Source: CAZMCH01 sp964564735
GTDB taxonomy: Bacteria > Poribacteria > DTPJ01
NCBI GenBank assembly: GCA_964564735.1
Contig: CAZMCH010000008.1
Coordinates: 12,955-76,954 of the forward strand
Reading direction: 5' to 3'
Length of the DNA stretch: 64,000 nt
Notes under the pieces: model-generated
Database searches by the model: none
Seen by the model: only the letters and a program-made list of their open reading frames with translations
Told to the model about the DNA's origin: nothing
In this document: positions 17,410-24,890 of the stretch, one piece after another
How the letters are laid out: each line of letters begins with the position of its first letter
Numbering within the stretch: position 1 is the stretch's first letter
Program-made: the position numbers and the translations under genes

Positions 17410-18504
17410 ATGAAAACATGCCTGTTTATACTTTTTTTGATATTTACATTCACAACTGCTGTATGCACTGAGGATTTTCCGATTCCAACAATAGATTTTA
17501 CTATGCACAACAGGATATATGATGTATTTATAAGGGATCATTTTCGCTTTAATGAACCAAAGCCTTTGCAAATAGAGTATAATTATACAAAATGGCTTGA
17601 TAGCAAAGGTAATTATGACGAATTTGCGGATCATATCTTAATCGAAACTGACCTGCCAATTTATAAGTCAAAGAAAATACTTGTTGATATTCCGTTTTCC
17701 TATTCACGATTACCGATTTGGTCAGAAGGCAATGAAATATTATATGGCGCAACTATAAGCACAATCACGCCATCAATCCTTTCTCGGTTTATTATTACAG
17801 ATAAATTCAGGTCTATTTTGGGCGTTGAGTATACATTAAAAGGAAATTCAGGAGCAGAATTATCAGCATTTGGAAAATCCAAAGGCAGAACAATATGTAT
17901 TCCAAACCTTGTCCTTTCTTATGACTTGTTCAATCAGCTAAATATTATGGCTGGTGGTCGGATTGAAAGATATTATTATGATACTAATGATAATGATTAT
18001 GCGATGGAGTTATCTAATCGTTTGTATCTAAGACCAGTCGCCATGCTGAATTTTCATCCAAGCGATAATTTTGCTATTCTACTTGGATTTCCGTATCTGG
18101 GTGGATATGTGTCGCTTTTCAATGGGATAATCAAAGCGGATGCAAGGGCAAATCTTAATAAAAATTTTGAGGCAGGATTTAAGATAAGACCAATAAATAA
18201 GACACATCTGACTTTTCGCCTGTCAAATACACCACATAAAGAAATTCCAATTGAAGGCTTTTTGGTGGAATCAGGCGAACTTTTAGATGGCAGGCTTGAA
18301 CATACAAGAAAGACAGTATCATTTGAGGCAGGAAGAGAGTTAAATCCTGCCGCAATAGTATCACTAAATACGCAATATAGCCCCGAATCTGATGTTGATT
18401 TTACTGCCAATAGCGGAAAAGAATATAATCTTGACGGAAAGCCTCATTATACTATTGGTGTTAAATTCACTGTTGATATTGAGGCGTTATTGCAGTTGAA
18501 ATAG
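17410..18504 (+). CDS. Putative outer-membrane beta-barrel protein
   Basis: A 364-residue protein with GGGGGG before the ATG and a clear signal peptide (CLFILFLIFTFTTAVCT). The mature chain is a series of alternating polar/hydrophobic strands rich in Tyr, Asn and Gly (for example NIMAGGRIERYYYD, NFAILLGFPYLGGYV, YNLDGKPHYTIGVKF) and ends in a hydrophobic strand, as in outer-membrane barrels. Its length would suit about 14-16 strands. The last residue is Lys, not the Phe usual for BAM substrates. It could form a channel or surface protein for products of the upstream sulfatase and hydrolase. No TonB box is seen. Confidence 0.5.
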   Translation: MKTCLFILFLIFTFTTAVCTEDFPIPTIDFTMHNRIYDVFIRDHFRFNEPKPLQIEYNYTKWLDSKGNYDEFADHILIETDLPIYKSKKILVDIPFSYSRLPIWSEGNEILYGATISTITPSILSRFIITDKFRSILGVEYTLKGNSGAELSAFGKSKGRTICIPNLVLSYDLFNQLNIMAGGRIERYYYDTNDNDYAMELSNRLYLRPVAMLNFHPSDNFAILLGFPYLGGYVSLFNGIIKADARANLNKNFEAGFKIRPINKTHLTFRLSNTPHKEIPIEGFLVESGELLDGRLEHTRKTVSFEAGRELNPAAIVSLNTQYSPESDVDFTANSGKEYNLDGKPHYTIGVKFTVDIEALLQLK

Positions 18505-18580
18505 TTAGCCTTTTGGTAGTAGCCCATGATTCTATTAGAAAAAGATTTTTCGCTTCGCTCAAAATGACAGCGAAGTGTCC

Positions 18581-18610
18581 CCTGAACGAAGTGAAGGGTC
18601 TTCTTATGCC
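18581..18610. repeat. Dispersed intergenic repeat, copy 2
   Basis: The reverse complement matches 741-771 apart from one extra base. It lies in the 257-base gap after the barrel gene, together with CTTCGCTC-type and GGATTCC-type repeats. No gene is evident in this gap. Confidence 0.6.
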
Positions 18611-18687
18611 ACAAAAACATAATTTCCTATGCAACAAAAAAACATAACCTCTCTAAGTTCCTATATTTGACATATTACTAAAACAAT

Positions 18688-18711
18688 GGATTCCACCTTC
18701 GCTGGAATGAC
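18688..18711. repeat. GGATTCC...GGAATGAC dispersed palindromic repeat
   Basis: The sequence GGATTCCACCTTCGC then TGGAATGAC is a near copy of 47078-47103, with GATTCC and GGAATG forming an imperfect palindrome. It is similar in style to the widespread short dispersed repeats of many bacterial genomes. Confidence 0.5.
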
Positions 18712-18761
18712 AAGGTCAAAAGCTGTCATTTCAATGTAAAACGGAAACCTAGAAAATATGT

Positions 18762-19121
18762 TTAATTTTTTCTAAATTTGCTTAAATGCGATGAGTGAGA
18801 TTCTGAATACTCTATCATTGCCCTCATAACTTCATTACATAAATAATCAACAAAACTGATATTTTCAGAATCGCAATAATTCTCGGAGGCTTTTACAACT
18901 GCGAAAATTCCTATCTGAATGAGTTGGGAGAAAGGCGTGCCATTCTCTAATGAATACCAACTTGCTAGCTTAACTATCATATCAATACATATTTTAACAA
19001 GCTCTAGCTTCATCATAACATCCCCTGAAGCACGACTGCAAATTTTTTCTTCTTGCTCAGGAGAGAATGAAATTTCAGTGTATCCCTTTGGCATATATGG
19101 GCAAAATTCCTGTATTAGCAC
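18762..19121 (-). CDS. Orphan sigma-70 region-2-like small protein
   Basis: A 119-residue protein starting GTG seven bases after GAGGAGG. Residues about 41-110 align with sigma-70 region 2: LVKICIDMIVKLASWY corresponds to the LIxxNLRLVxxIAxxY helix, then PFSQLIQIGIFAVVKASE to the LDLIQEGxxGLxxAxxKFD core-binding motif, and NISFVDYLCNEVMRAMIEY to the FSTYAxWWIRQAI helix. Regions 3 and 4 are absent, and the aromatic residues that melt the -10 element are not conserved. It could bind RNA polymerase core as a decoy or regulator, or be a decayed sigma factor. It has no clear operon partner. The adjacent plus-strand gene is divergent. Confidence 0.6.
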   Translation of the reverse strand: MLIQEFCPYMPKGYTEISFSPEQEEKICSRASGDVMMKLELVKICIDMIVKLASWYSLENGTPFSQLIQIGIFAVVKASENYCDSENISFVDYLCNEVMRAMIEYSESHSSHLSKFRKN

Positions 19122-19151
19122 TTTCTTACCTCCTCATTAGAAGATTTTTTA

Positions 19152-19180
19152 GTTATATGAAAACAATAAATTACTAGCAA
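19152..19180 (-). promoter_or_regulatory. Predicted promoter for the sigma-like gene
   Basis: On the minus strand TTGCTA and TATAAC are 17 bases apart, about 30 bases before the GTG start at 19121. The divergent gap 19122-19470 (349 bases) holds this and the plus-strand promoter at 19332; nothing else is recognisable. Confidence 0.4.
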
Positions 19181-19331
19181 AAAATATGCCCATATCTCAT
19201 ATTTAATGCGATTTCTATATGATCATTAGAAATGCAATTAGTCACTACTCATGAAAAAACAAAATTCGAAAAACTGTCTATCGGACTGAAGAAAATTTGA
19301 CACTATTAACAGAAATTTGACTATTGTGCTA

Positions 19332-19360
19332 TTGATATTTTGTCTGTTGATGATTATAAT
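19332..19360 (+). promoter_or_regulatory. Predicted sigma-70-type promoter
   Basis: TTGATA and TATAAT are separated by exactly 17 bases, about 110 bases before the GxGYxYP gene. It could drive the whole run through argS. The block ATTATAATAATCTTA around its -10 box is identical to that of the promoter at 1012-1039. Confidence 0.65.
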
Positions 19361-19470
19361 AATCTTATATAGCGACATATATAGTGACATAGAAATTGAT
19401 AAAATTGTTTATAACTTTATAGTGAAATATATTGCTTTATTGAATAAATAGAATGAAAAAAGGAGATTTC

Positions 19471-21222
19471 ATGGATTCTATCTGCATTTTTGATTTATAT
19501 GAGATTTTGCAACAGCCAATAAATGATGATATGCAAGCAAGGGAATGTTGGGATATTTGCCATCTTGTTTCAGCTTTACAAGGGCTTGTTAATCGTGATA
19601 AAGCGAGGCTTTATCTGAAAGCGATACAGCCAGCAGATAATTTCTGGTGGGATTGGCTAAAATCAAAAGGTGAATGGCTTGAAAATGTAAAAGAGATCGA
19701 AATAACATCAATTGATGACCTTCTTGAGCAATTTAAGGGCTTTTACAATGGCGCCGTAATCTATGACCCCAATGTTCCTGCGACATCAAACGTTGCATCT
19801 ACTATCGCTGGAATAGAAAACCTCTTGCCGATAAGATATGATAATGCCCCAGAATCATTATATACGAAGCTAATCAAATCAGGAAAAATAAAGCCTGTTC
19901 AATGGTTGCTTAATAAAGATGGAACAAGCATATTTACAGATAAAAACGACCTCAAGAGTGCAAAAGCTAAATCTTATATCTGGGCAAAAGAAAACTATCT
20001 TGACAAGGGTTTATGCAATCCCTGCAAATTAGCATATTATCTTGATTCCTATTGGCTAAAAGTGCCTAATATCGCAGGTGTTCAAAATCACACTCTTACA
20101 AATCACGATTATTTTATAAGCAATAAAGCCTTCTTTTTTGATCTTGGTCCTTGGGATGACGAATCCCCTGTTGATGAACACGATCAACCCGAAGGAACAG
20201 ATGCAAAAGTTTTGCGCTCAATATTACTCTCTGCATATCAGCAGACAAAAGGGCAAAGCATGATTCACGCTGGCGGATTTGTTCCCTGGGCTTATAAATA
20301 TACCAATCATGGTGTTGCTGGTGGGAAACATGATCCTGTGCCTTCTGAATGGCAATATGCAATGATACTGTCCGCCTATAATGCTTATATGGATGCGGAT
20401 GCTCTTGGGATTGGTGCTATGGCAAATGCCTCATTTTATCAGCATTACCCGCTTGAATCTTATTATCCACAAAATCCGAAACCGACATTAGAGTCGCTTA
20501 AAGAAAAAAACTTGATCGATTCTGATGGTAAAGTTATCAAAAAGCGTTTTATAACATTTTATATAGGCGATTATGATTCGTCAGCATGGCTTTATTCACA
20601 GATTCCGCATATATGGAATGACCAAAAACGTGGTGAGATGCCTCTTGGATGGGCTTTTAATCCCAATTTGGCAGATCGTTCACCTATGGCAATGGCATAT
20701 ACACGCAAGACCATGACCGCAAATGATTGCTTTATCGCTGGTGATTCTGGTGCAGGTTATATAAATCCCGGTATGCTTCAAGAACCAAGACCTTTCTCTA
20801 ATCTGCCTTCTGGTTTAGAAGTATGGAAAAACCATTGTAAAAAGTATTACGAGCAATGGGATATAAGCATTACAGGATTTATAATTGATGGATATGCAGA
20901 TGGATTGAATGAAGATGGTATGAGAATCTATAGGGATTTTTCACCTGATGGTATAGTTGCTCAAAAAATAGAAAAACAAGGTGTCTTTGAAGGGATGCCG
21001 TTTATCAGGATGAACCTTGATCTTGATGGCAGACCAGAGGACGTTGCCAAAACTATCTATTCACGCTTTGAAGGTGATATGCCTCAATTTCTCATTTTTC
21101 GTGATATATTGAAAACACCTTCTTGGCATGTTGAGGTTAAAGAGCATCTCAAAAAAATTGAGCCAAATGCTATAATTGTTGATCCCTATACTTTTTTTGC
21201 TCTTTTGAAATTATGTAAATAA
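19471..21222 (+). CDS. GxGYxYP-family putative glycoside hydrolase
   Basis: A 583-residue protein starting at ATG 19471, five bases after AGGAG (an earlier in-frame ATG at 19453 overlaps that site). It matches the GxGYxYP family: an N-terminal domain with the LVSALQGLVNRDKARLYL signature, WDWLK, a deeper TIM-barrel half with GAMANASFYQHYP, FYIGDYDSSAWLY, and the name-giving motif, here GAGYINP, with Asn in place of the second Tyr. No signal peptide is seen. The family is assumed to hydrolyse glycans but the activity is not established. The gene ends 11 bases before nadD, so it appears to be the first gene of a run otherwise made of housekeeping genes. Confidence 0.8.
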   Translation: MDSICIFDLYEILQQPINDDMQARECWDICHLVSALQGLVNRDKARLYLKAIQPADNFWWDWLKSKGEWLENVKEIEITSIDDLLEQFKGFYNGAVIYDPNVPATSNVASTIAGIENLLPIRYDNAPESLYTKLIKSGKIKPVQWLLNKDGTSIFTDKNDLKSAKAKSYIWAKENYLDKGLCNPCKLAYYLDSYWLKVPNIAGVQNHTLTNHDYFISNKAFFFDLGPWDDESPVDEHDQPEGTDAKVLRSILLSAYQQTKGQSMIHAGGFVPWAYKYTNHGVAGGKHDPVPSEWQYAMILSAYNAYMDADALGIGAMANASFYQHYPLESYYPQNPKPTLESLKEKNLIDSDGKVIKKRFITFYIGDYDSSAWLYSQIPHIWNDQKRGEMPLGWAFNPNLADRSPMAMAYTRKTMTANDCFIAGDSGAGYINPGMLQEPRPFSNLPSGLEVWKNHCKKYYEQWDISITGFIIDGYADGLNEDGMRIYRDFSPDGIVAQKIEKQGVFEGMPFIRMNLDLDGRPEDVAKTIYSRFEGDMPQFLIFRDILKTPSWHVEVKEHLKKIEPNAIIVDPYTFFALLKLCK

Positions 21223-21233
21223 AGGACTTTATA

Positions 21234-21830
21234 TTGAGGTTGGTTGTTATGGGAGGGACATTCAACCCTCCACACATAGCGCATCTAATATGCGCAGAAG
21301 AGGTATTCGATCAGCTTGGTTTTGACAAAGTTCTTTTCATACCGAGTGCAAGACCTCCACATAAAAATTGCAATGAAATAGCAGATGCTAAGGATCGATA
21401 TATTATGACTTCACTTGCAATAGAAGATAATCCACATTTTGAAGTGTCAAAAATTGAGCTTGATAGACCCGGAAGATCATATACAATAGTGACTGTCAAA
21501 GAACTTAAACAAATATATGGCAATGATACAGAAATAAGCTGGATCGTTGGAACAGACGCTATTATTGATATGCCATCATGGTATCACATCGACGAATTAA
21601 TTACTATATGTAATTTTATCGCCATAAATAGACCAAAATATGATCCAGCATCTGCAGACCAAAAAATACTCAAAAACGTTCAATTCATGAAAGTAACCAA
21701 TATTGATATATCTTCAAGCGATATTAGAAAACGTATAAAAAATGGTATGTCTATAAAATATTTAGTGCATCCAAAAGTTGAAGAATATATATACCAAAAC
21801 GGACTATACAGATATGATAAAGAAAATTAA
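21234..21830 (+). CDS. nadD: Nicotinate-nucleotide adenylyltransferase
   Basis: A 198-residue enzyme that joins nicotinate mononucleotide and ATP to make deamido-NAD. Motifs are GGTFNPPHIAHL (nucleotide-transferase loop with the TxPxH-type signature), FIPSARPPHK, WIVGTDAI, and the C-terminal ISSSDIRKRI. It starts with TTG after AAAGGA; an internal GTT-ATG further on would cut off the first strand. Length is normal. It is the first of the common nadD-yqeK-rsfS arrangement and overlaps yacG by 17 bases. Confidence 0.95.
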   Translation: MRLVVMGGTFNPPHIAHLICAEEVFDQLGFDKVLFIPSARPPHKNCNEIADAKDRYIMTSLAIEDNPHFEVSKIELDRPGRSYTIVTVKELKQIYGNDTEISWIVGTDAIIDMPSWYHIDELITICNFIAINRPKYDPASADQKILKNVQFMKVTNIDISSSDIRKRIKNGMSIKYLVHPKVEEYIYQNGLYRYDKEN

Positions 21831-22005
21831 ATGCCCTATATGTGAAAAAGAAGTAAAGTTTGATGATAAAAAGAAATTACCACCAAGTTTTCCATTTTGT
21901 TCAAAAAAATGTAAACTAATTGATCTTGGGAATTGGCTAGATGAGAAATATGCTATAAGTGAACCAGCGCCAGAGGAAGCAATAACAATAGATGACGAAG
22001 AATGA
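21814..22005 (+). CDS. yacG: DNA gyrase inhibitor YacG (zinc-binding)
   Basis: A 63-residue protein from ATG 21814. Four cysteines at positions 7, 10, 29 and 33 (CPIC ... CSKKC) form the treble-clef zinc site of YacG, followed by the family motif IDLGNWLDEKYAI and a short acidic tail. In E. coli YacG binds GyrB and blocks DNA binding. It overlaps the end of nadD and the start of yqeK, implying translational coupling. The longer in-frame upstream start would lie deep inside nadD and is less likely. Confidence 0.9.
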   Translation: MIKKIKCPICEKEVKFDDKKKLPPSFPFCSKKCKLIDLGNWLDEKYAISEPAPEEAITIDDEE

Positions 22006-22570
22006 GATCAAGCAGAAACTAATAGAAAAGCTAACACCGAAATTATATCGCCATTCAATAGCAACAGGAGAAATGGCAGAAAATTTAGCTAGGCTATACA
22101 AAGCAGATGAAGAAAAAGCCTATTTGGCTGGAATTCTGCATGACGTTGCCAAAGGTATGGATAAAAAAGAATTGCTTGTCTATGCAAAAAGTAGAAACAT
22201 TAAAATAGACTCAATTCAAGCAGAACAACCGGGGCTTTTGCATGGTATTGTTGCGTCATATATAGTAAAAAATGAGTTTAGCATTATTGATGATGATATT
22301 TTACATGCCATAGAAATTCATAGCACTGGCTCAAAAAATATGTCTATACTAGATAAAATATTGTATCTGTCTGACTCAGCAGAACCAAATCGTGATTATG
22401 ATGGTGTTGAAATGATTAGAGACCTTGCCTTTCATGGAGAACTTGATAAAGCATTGCTTATCGCAATGAAAATAAAACTTATTTTTGTATTAGAAAAGGA
22501 AATTATGCTTCATCTTGACAGTATAGAAGCATGGAACGAAACCGCTATAGCTCTAAAGAAAATAACTTAA
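21992..22570 (+). CDS. yqeK: HD-domain nucleotide phosphohydrolase YqeK
   Basis: A 192-residue HD-superfamily protein matching YqeK, reported as a symmetrical bis(5'-nucleosyl)-tetraphosphatase (Ap4A hydrolase). Metal ligands are His in YRHSIATGEMA, HD in GILHDVAKG, His in LLHGIVAS, His in IEIHSTGS and Asp in YLSDSAEPNR. The C-terminal helix region is typical. It overlaps yacG by 14 bases and is followed 14 bases later by rsfS, the common order in many bacteria. Confidence 0.92.
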   Translation: MTKNEIKQKLIEKLTPKLYRHSIATGEMAENLARLYKADEEKAYLAGILHDVAKGMDKKELLVYAKSRNIKIDSIQAEQPGLLHGIVASYIVKNEFSIIDDDILHAIEIHSTGSKNMSILDKILYLSDSAEPNRDYDGVEMIRDLAFHGELDKALLIAMKIKLIFVLEKEIMLHLDSIEAWNETAIALKKIT

Positions 22571-22584
22571 AGGAGGTATTGCTA

Positions 22585-22947
22585 TTGGAATTAATAGGGA
22601 AGGAAATTGCAGAGATCGCAGCTAATTCAGCACTTGATAGAAGGGCGCTGGATGTTGTTATACTTGACCTTAAAGGGTTGTCATCATTCGCAGATTATTT
22701 TGTTATATGTAGTGGAACATCAGACACACATGTCGACGGTATTGCCCGTAATATTGAAGATAAACTTGACGAAAAAGGAATAAAAATCTGGCATCGCGAG
22801 GGCGAGAGAAGATCAACATGGTTACTTTTGGATTATATTGATGTTATAGTTCATATATTTTTGAAAGATGCTCGTGAATTCTATAGTTTAGAAAGACTTT
22901 GGGGAGATGCCCCAAGAACCATAGTTGAGTATAAAAAAGATCAATAA
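22585..22947 (+). CDS. rsfS: Ribosome silencing factor RsfS
   Basis: About 120 residues. It binds ribosomal protein uL14 and prevents subunit joining in nutrient limitation. Motifs are DVVILDLKGLSSFADYFVICSG, HVDGIARNIEDKL, and the C-terminal WLLLDYIDVIVHIF plus FYSLERLWGD. I favour TTG at 22585, eight bases after AGGAGG. Extending upstream would place the start inside yqeK. It is directly upstream of argS. Confidence 0.93.
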   Translation: MELIGKEIAEIAANSALDRRALDVVILDLKGLSSFADYFVICSGTSDTHVDGIARNIEDKLDEKGIKIWHREGERRSTWLLLDYIDVIVHIFLKDAREFYSLERLWGDAPRTIVEYKKDQ

Positions 22948-22977
22948 TGATGTTTCTGCTAGTGGGAGTTATAAATC

Positions 22978-24699
22978 ATGTTACAGATAAAAGATAATCC
23001 TTTGGCTTCTATAAGAGAAGACCTAAAAAATCTAATCATAAAATCAGTTAATAAGGCGATTGATGAAAAACAAATTAAGGAAGTTGATATTCCAGACTTT
23101 ATCATTCAAAAATCAGATTCCAAAGAGCATGGCGATTTGTCTATATCACTTCCGATGATGCTCTCAAAACAGGCAAAGATGGCGCCACGTCAGATCGCTG
23201 AAATTATAATACGATGTATTGAAAAAAACGATCTGATAGATCATATAGAGATAGCCGGACCCGGTTTCATCAATTTTTTTCTTAATAAAAGCTGGCTTTA
23301 TGATACATTATACATTATAAAAGCAAAAGCTGACAAATATGGTGAAACCAATCATGGAAAAGACGAAAAAGTTCAGGTTGAGTTTGTAAGCGCAAATCCT
23401 GTGGGTCCGCTTAATGTCGTTAGTGCAAGGGCAGCTTCTGTTGGCGACTCAATTGTCAATCTTCTCAAAGCAATAGGCTATAATGTGGAAAGGGAATTTT
23501 ATGTTAATGATGCAGGCGTTCAAGTCTATACGTTTGCAAGATCAATAAATGCAAGGTATTTCCAATTACTAGGTCAGGATATAGAATTTCCAGAAGATGG
23601 CTATCATGGTGATTACGTAAAAGACCTTGCACAGGAAATTTTAGATGAATATGGTAATAAGTTTGTGAACATGCCTGAGACTGAACGATTAGAATCATTC
23701 AAGACACTAGGATTAAAGAAAATACTAGATGGGCAAAATCAAGACTTAAAGGAATTTGGCGTTGAGTTTGATGTCTGGGCAAGCGAAAAGGCTGTCAGGG
23801 ATTCTGGAAAAATAGACGAGGTTCTCAAAGCTCTTGATGAAAAAGGATATTCATATAAGCAAGATGGCGCAGTTTGGTTTAAATCAACGGATTTTGGTGA
23901 TGACAAAGACCGAGTTATAATAAAAAGCAATGGTGATGTAACCTATATAGTGCCTGATTTGGGCTATCATCTTGATAAAGCCCAAAGAGGCTTCCAGAAA
24001 GTTATTGACCTATGGGGACCTGATCATCATGGATATATAGCACGCATGAAAGCTGGTATGCAGGCTCTTGGTATGCCTTCTGATTGGTTGGAAATACTCA
24101 TTGTTCAACAAGTAAACTTACTTCGTGGCGGTGAAGCGGTCAGGATGTCCAAAAGGGCGGGACAGTTTGTTTCGCTCAAACAATTAATCGATGAGCTTTC
24201 AGAACAAGTAGGAAGGAAATTTGCGGTTGATGTTGCAAGATTTTTCTTTCTTATGCGTTCAATAACTGCGCACCTTGATTTTGATATGGATTTGGCTGTT
24301 CAGCAGGCTGAATCCAACCCTGTCTTTTATGTTCAATATGCACACGCAAGGATTTGCAGTATATTCAAACAAAAAGATGAAAAAGGCATTGCCATATTAG
24401 ATGATGACAAAATTGACGTTTCCTTGCTAAAAGAATCCGAAGAGCATGAGTTGATAAAAAAGCTGGCAGAATTCCCCGATACCGTCCACGAAAGCGCAAT
24501 AAACTATGCTCCACACACGATAACACGATATTTGCAGGATTTGGCATCAACGTTCCACGCTTTTTATAATAAATGCAAGGTATTGGATAATGAAAATATC
24601 GCTTTAACGAATGCAAGGATTTTCCTTGTGAGTTGTGTTAGAATTGTTCTGCAAAATGGTCTGGCTATTTTGGGTATTTCCGCACCGGAGTCAATGTAA
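22978..24699 (+). CDS. argS: Arginyl-tRNA synthetase with altered HIGH motif
   Basis: A 573-residue class I aminoacyl-tRNA synthetase. The N-terminal add-1 domain is present (EHGDLSISLPMML, AGPGFINFFL). The catalytic region is FVSANPVGPLNVVSARAASVGD; where most ArgRS have HVGH the sequence is NVVS, so both HIGH histidines are missing. KMSKS region is RMSKRAGQFVSL, and the DALR anticodon-binding domain ends with LAILGISAPESM. The reading frame is intact and it is the only argS here, so a functional variant is more likely than decay. It lies 30 bases after rsfS and is followed by a repeat element. Confidence 0.92.
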   Translation: MLQIKDNPLASIREDLKNLIIKSVNKAIDEKQIKEVDIPDFIIQKSDSKEHGDLSISLPMMLSKQAKMAPRQIAEIIIRCIEKNDLIDHIEIAGPGFINFFLNKSWLYDTLYIIKAKADKYGETNHGKDEKVQVEFVSANPVGPLNVVSARAASVGDSIVNLLKAIGYNVEREFYVNDAGVQVYTFARSINARYFQLLGQDIEFPEDGYHGDYVKDLAQEILDEYGNKFVNMPETERLESFKTLGLKKILDGQNQDLKEFGVEFDVWASEKAVRDSGKIDEVLKALDEKGYSYKQDGAVWFKSTDFGDDKDRVIIKSNGDVTYIVPDLGYHLDKAQRGFQKVIDLWGPDHHGYIARMKAGMQALGMPSDWLEILIVQQVNLLRGGEAVRMSKRAGQFVSLKQLIDELSEQVGRKFAVDVARFFFLMRSITAHLDFDMDLAVQQAESNPVFYVQYAHARICSIFKQKDEKGIAILDDDKIDVSLLKESEEHELIKKLAEFPDTVHESAINYAPHTITRYLQDLASTFHAFYNKCKVLDNENIALTNARIFLVSCVRIVLQNGLAILGISAPESM

Positions 24700-24723
24700 T
24701 ATATAAGACTTTTTGATTTAAAA

Positions 24724-24877
24724 AATAGAACGCTGATTAAACGGATTTAGCGGATTTTTGCTGATTTTTTGTAATATATAAAACGTAATGAGTTTTACTT
24801 TTTTTAATTTTCATATATTACACATTTCGCTTTTTATCCGTCCCAATCCGACTAATCCGCTATATCAGCGTTCTATA
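24724..24877. repeat. Palindromic intergenic element with inverted ends, copy 2
   Basis: It begins AATAGAACGCTGATTAAACG and ends CTATATCAGCGTTCTATA, giving imperfect inverted ends of about 27 bases with shared GGATT/AATCC blocks. The centre holds GTAATATATAAAACGTAATG and a matching TATATTACACATTTCGC, a nested inverted module. It is a full copy of the element at 7274-7434 and fills the gap between argS and the amidohydrolase gene. Confidence 0.65.
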
Positions 24878-24890
24878 ATGGAGTATTTAT

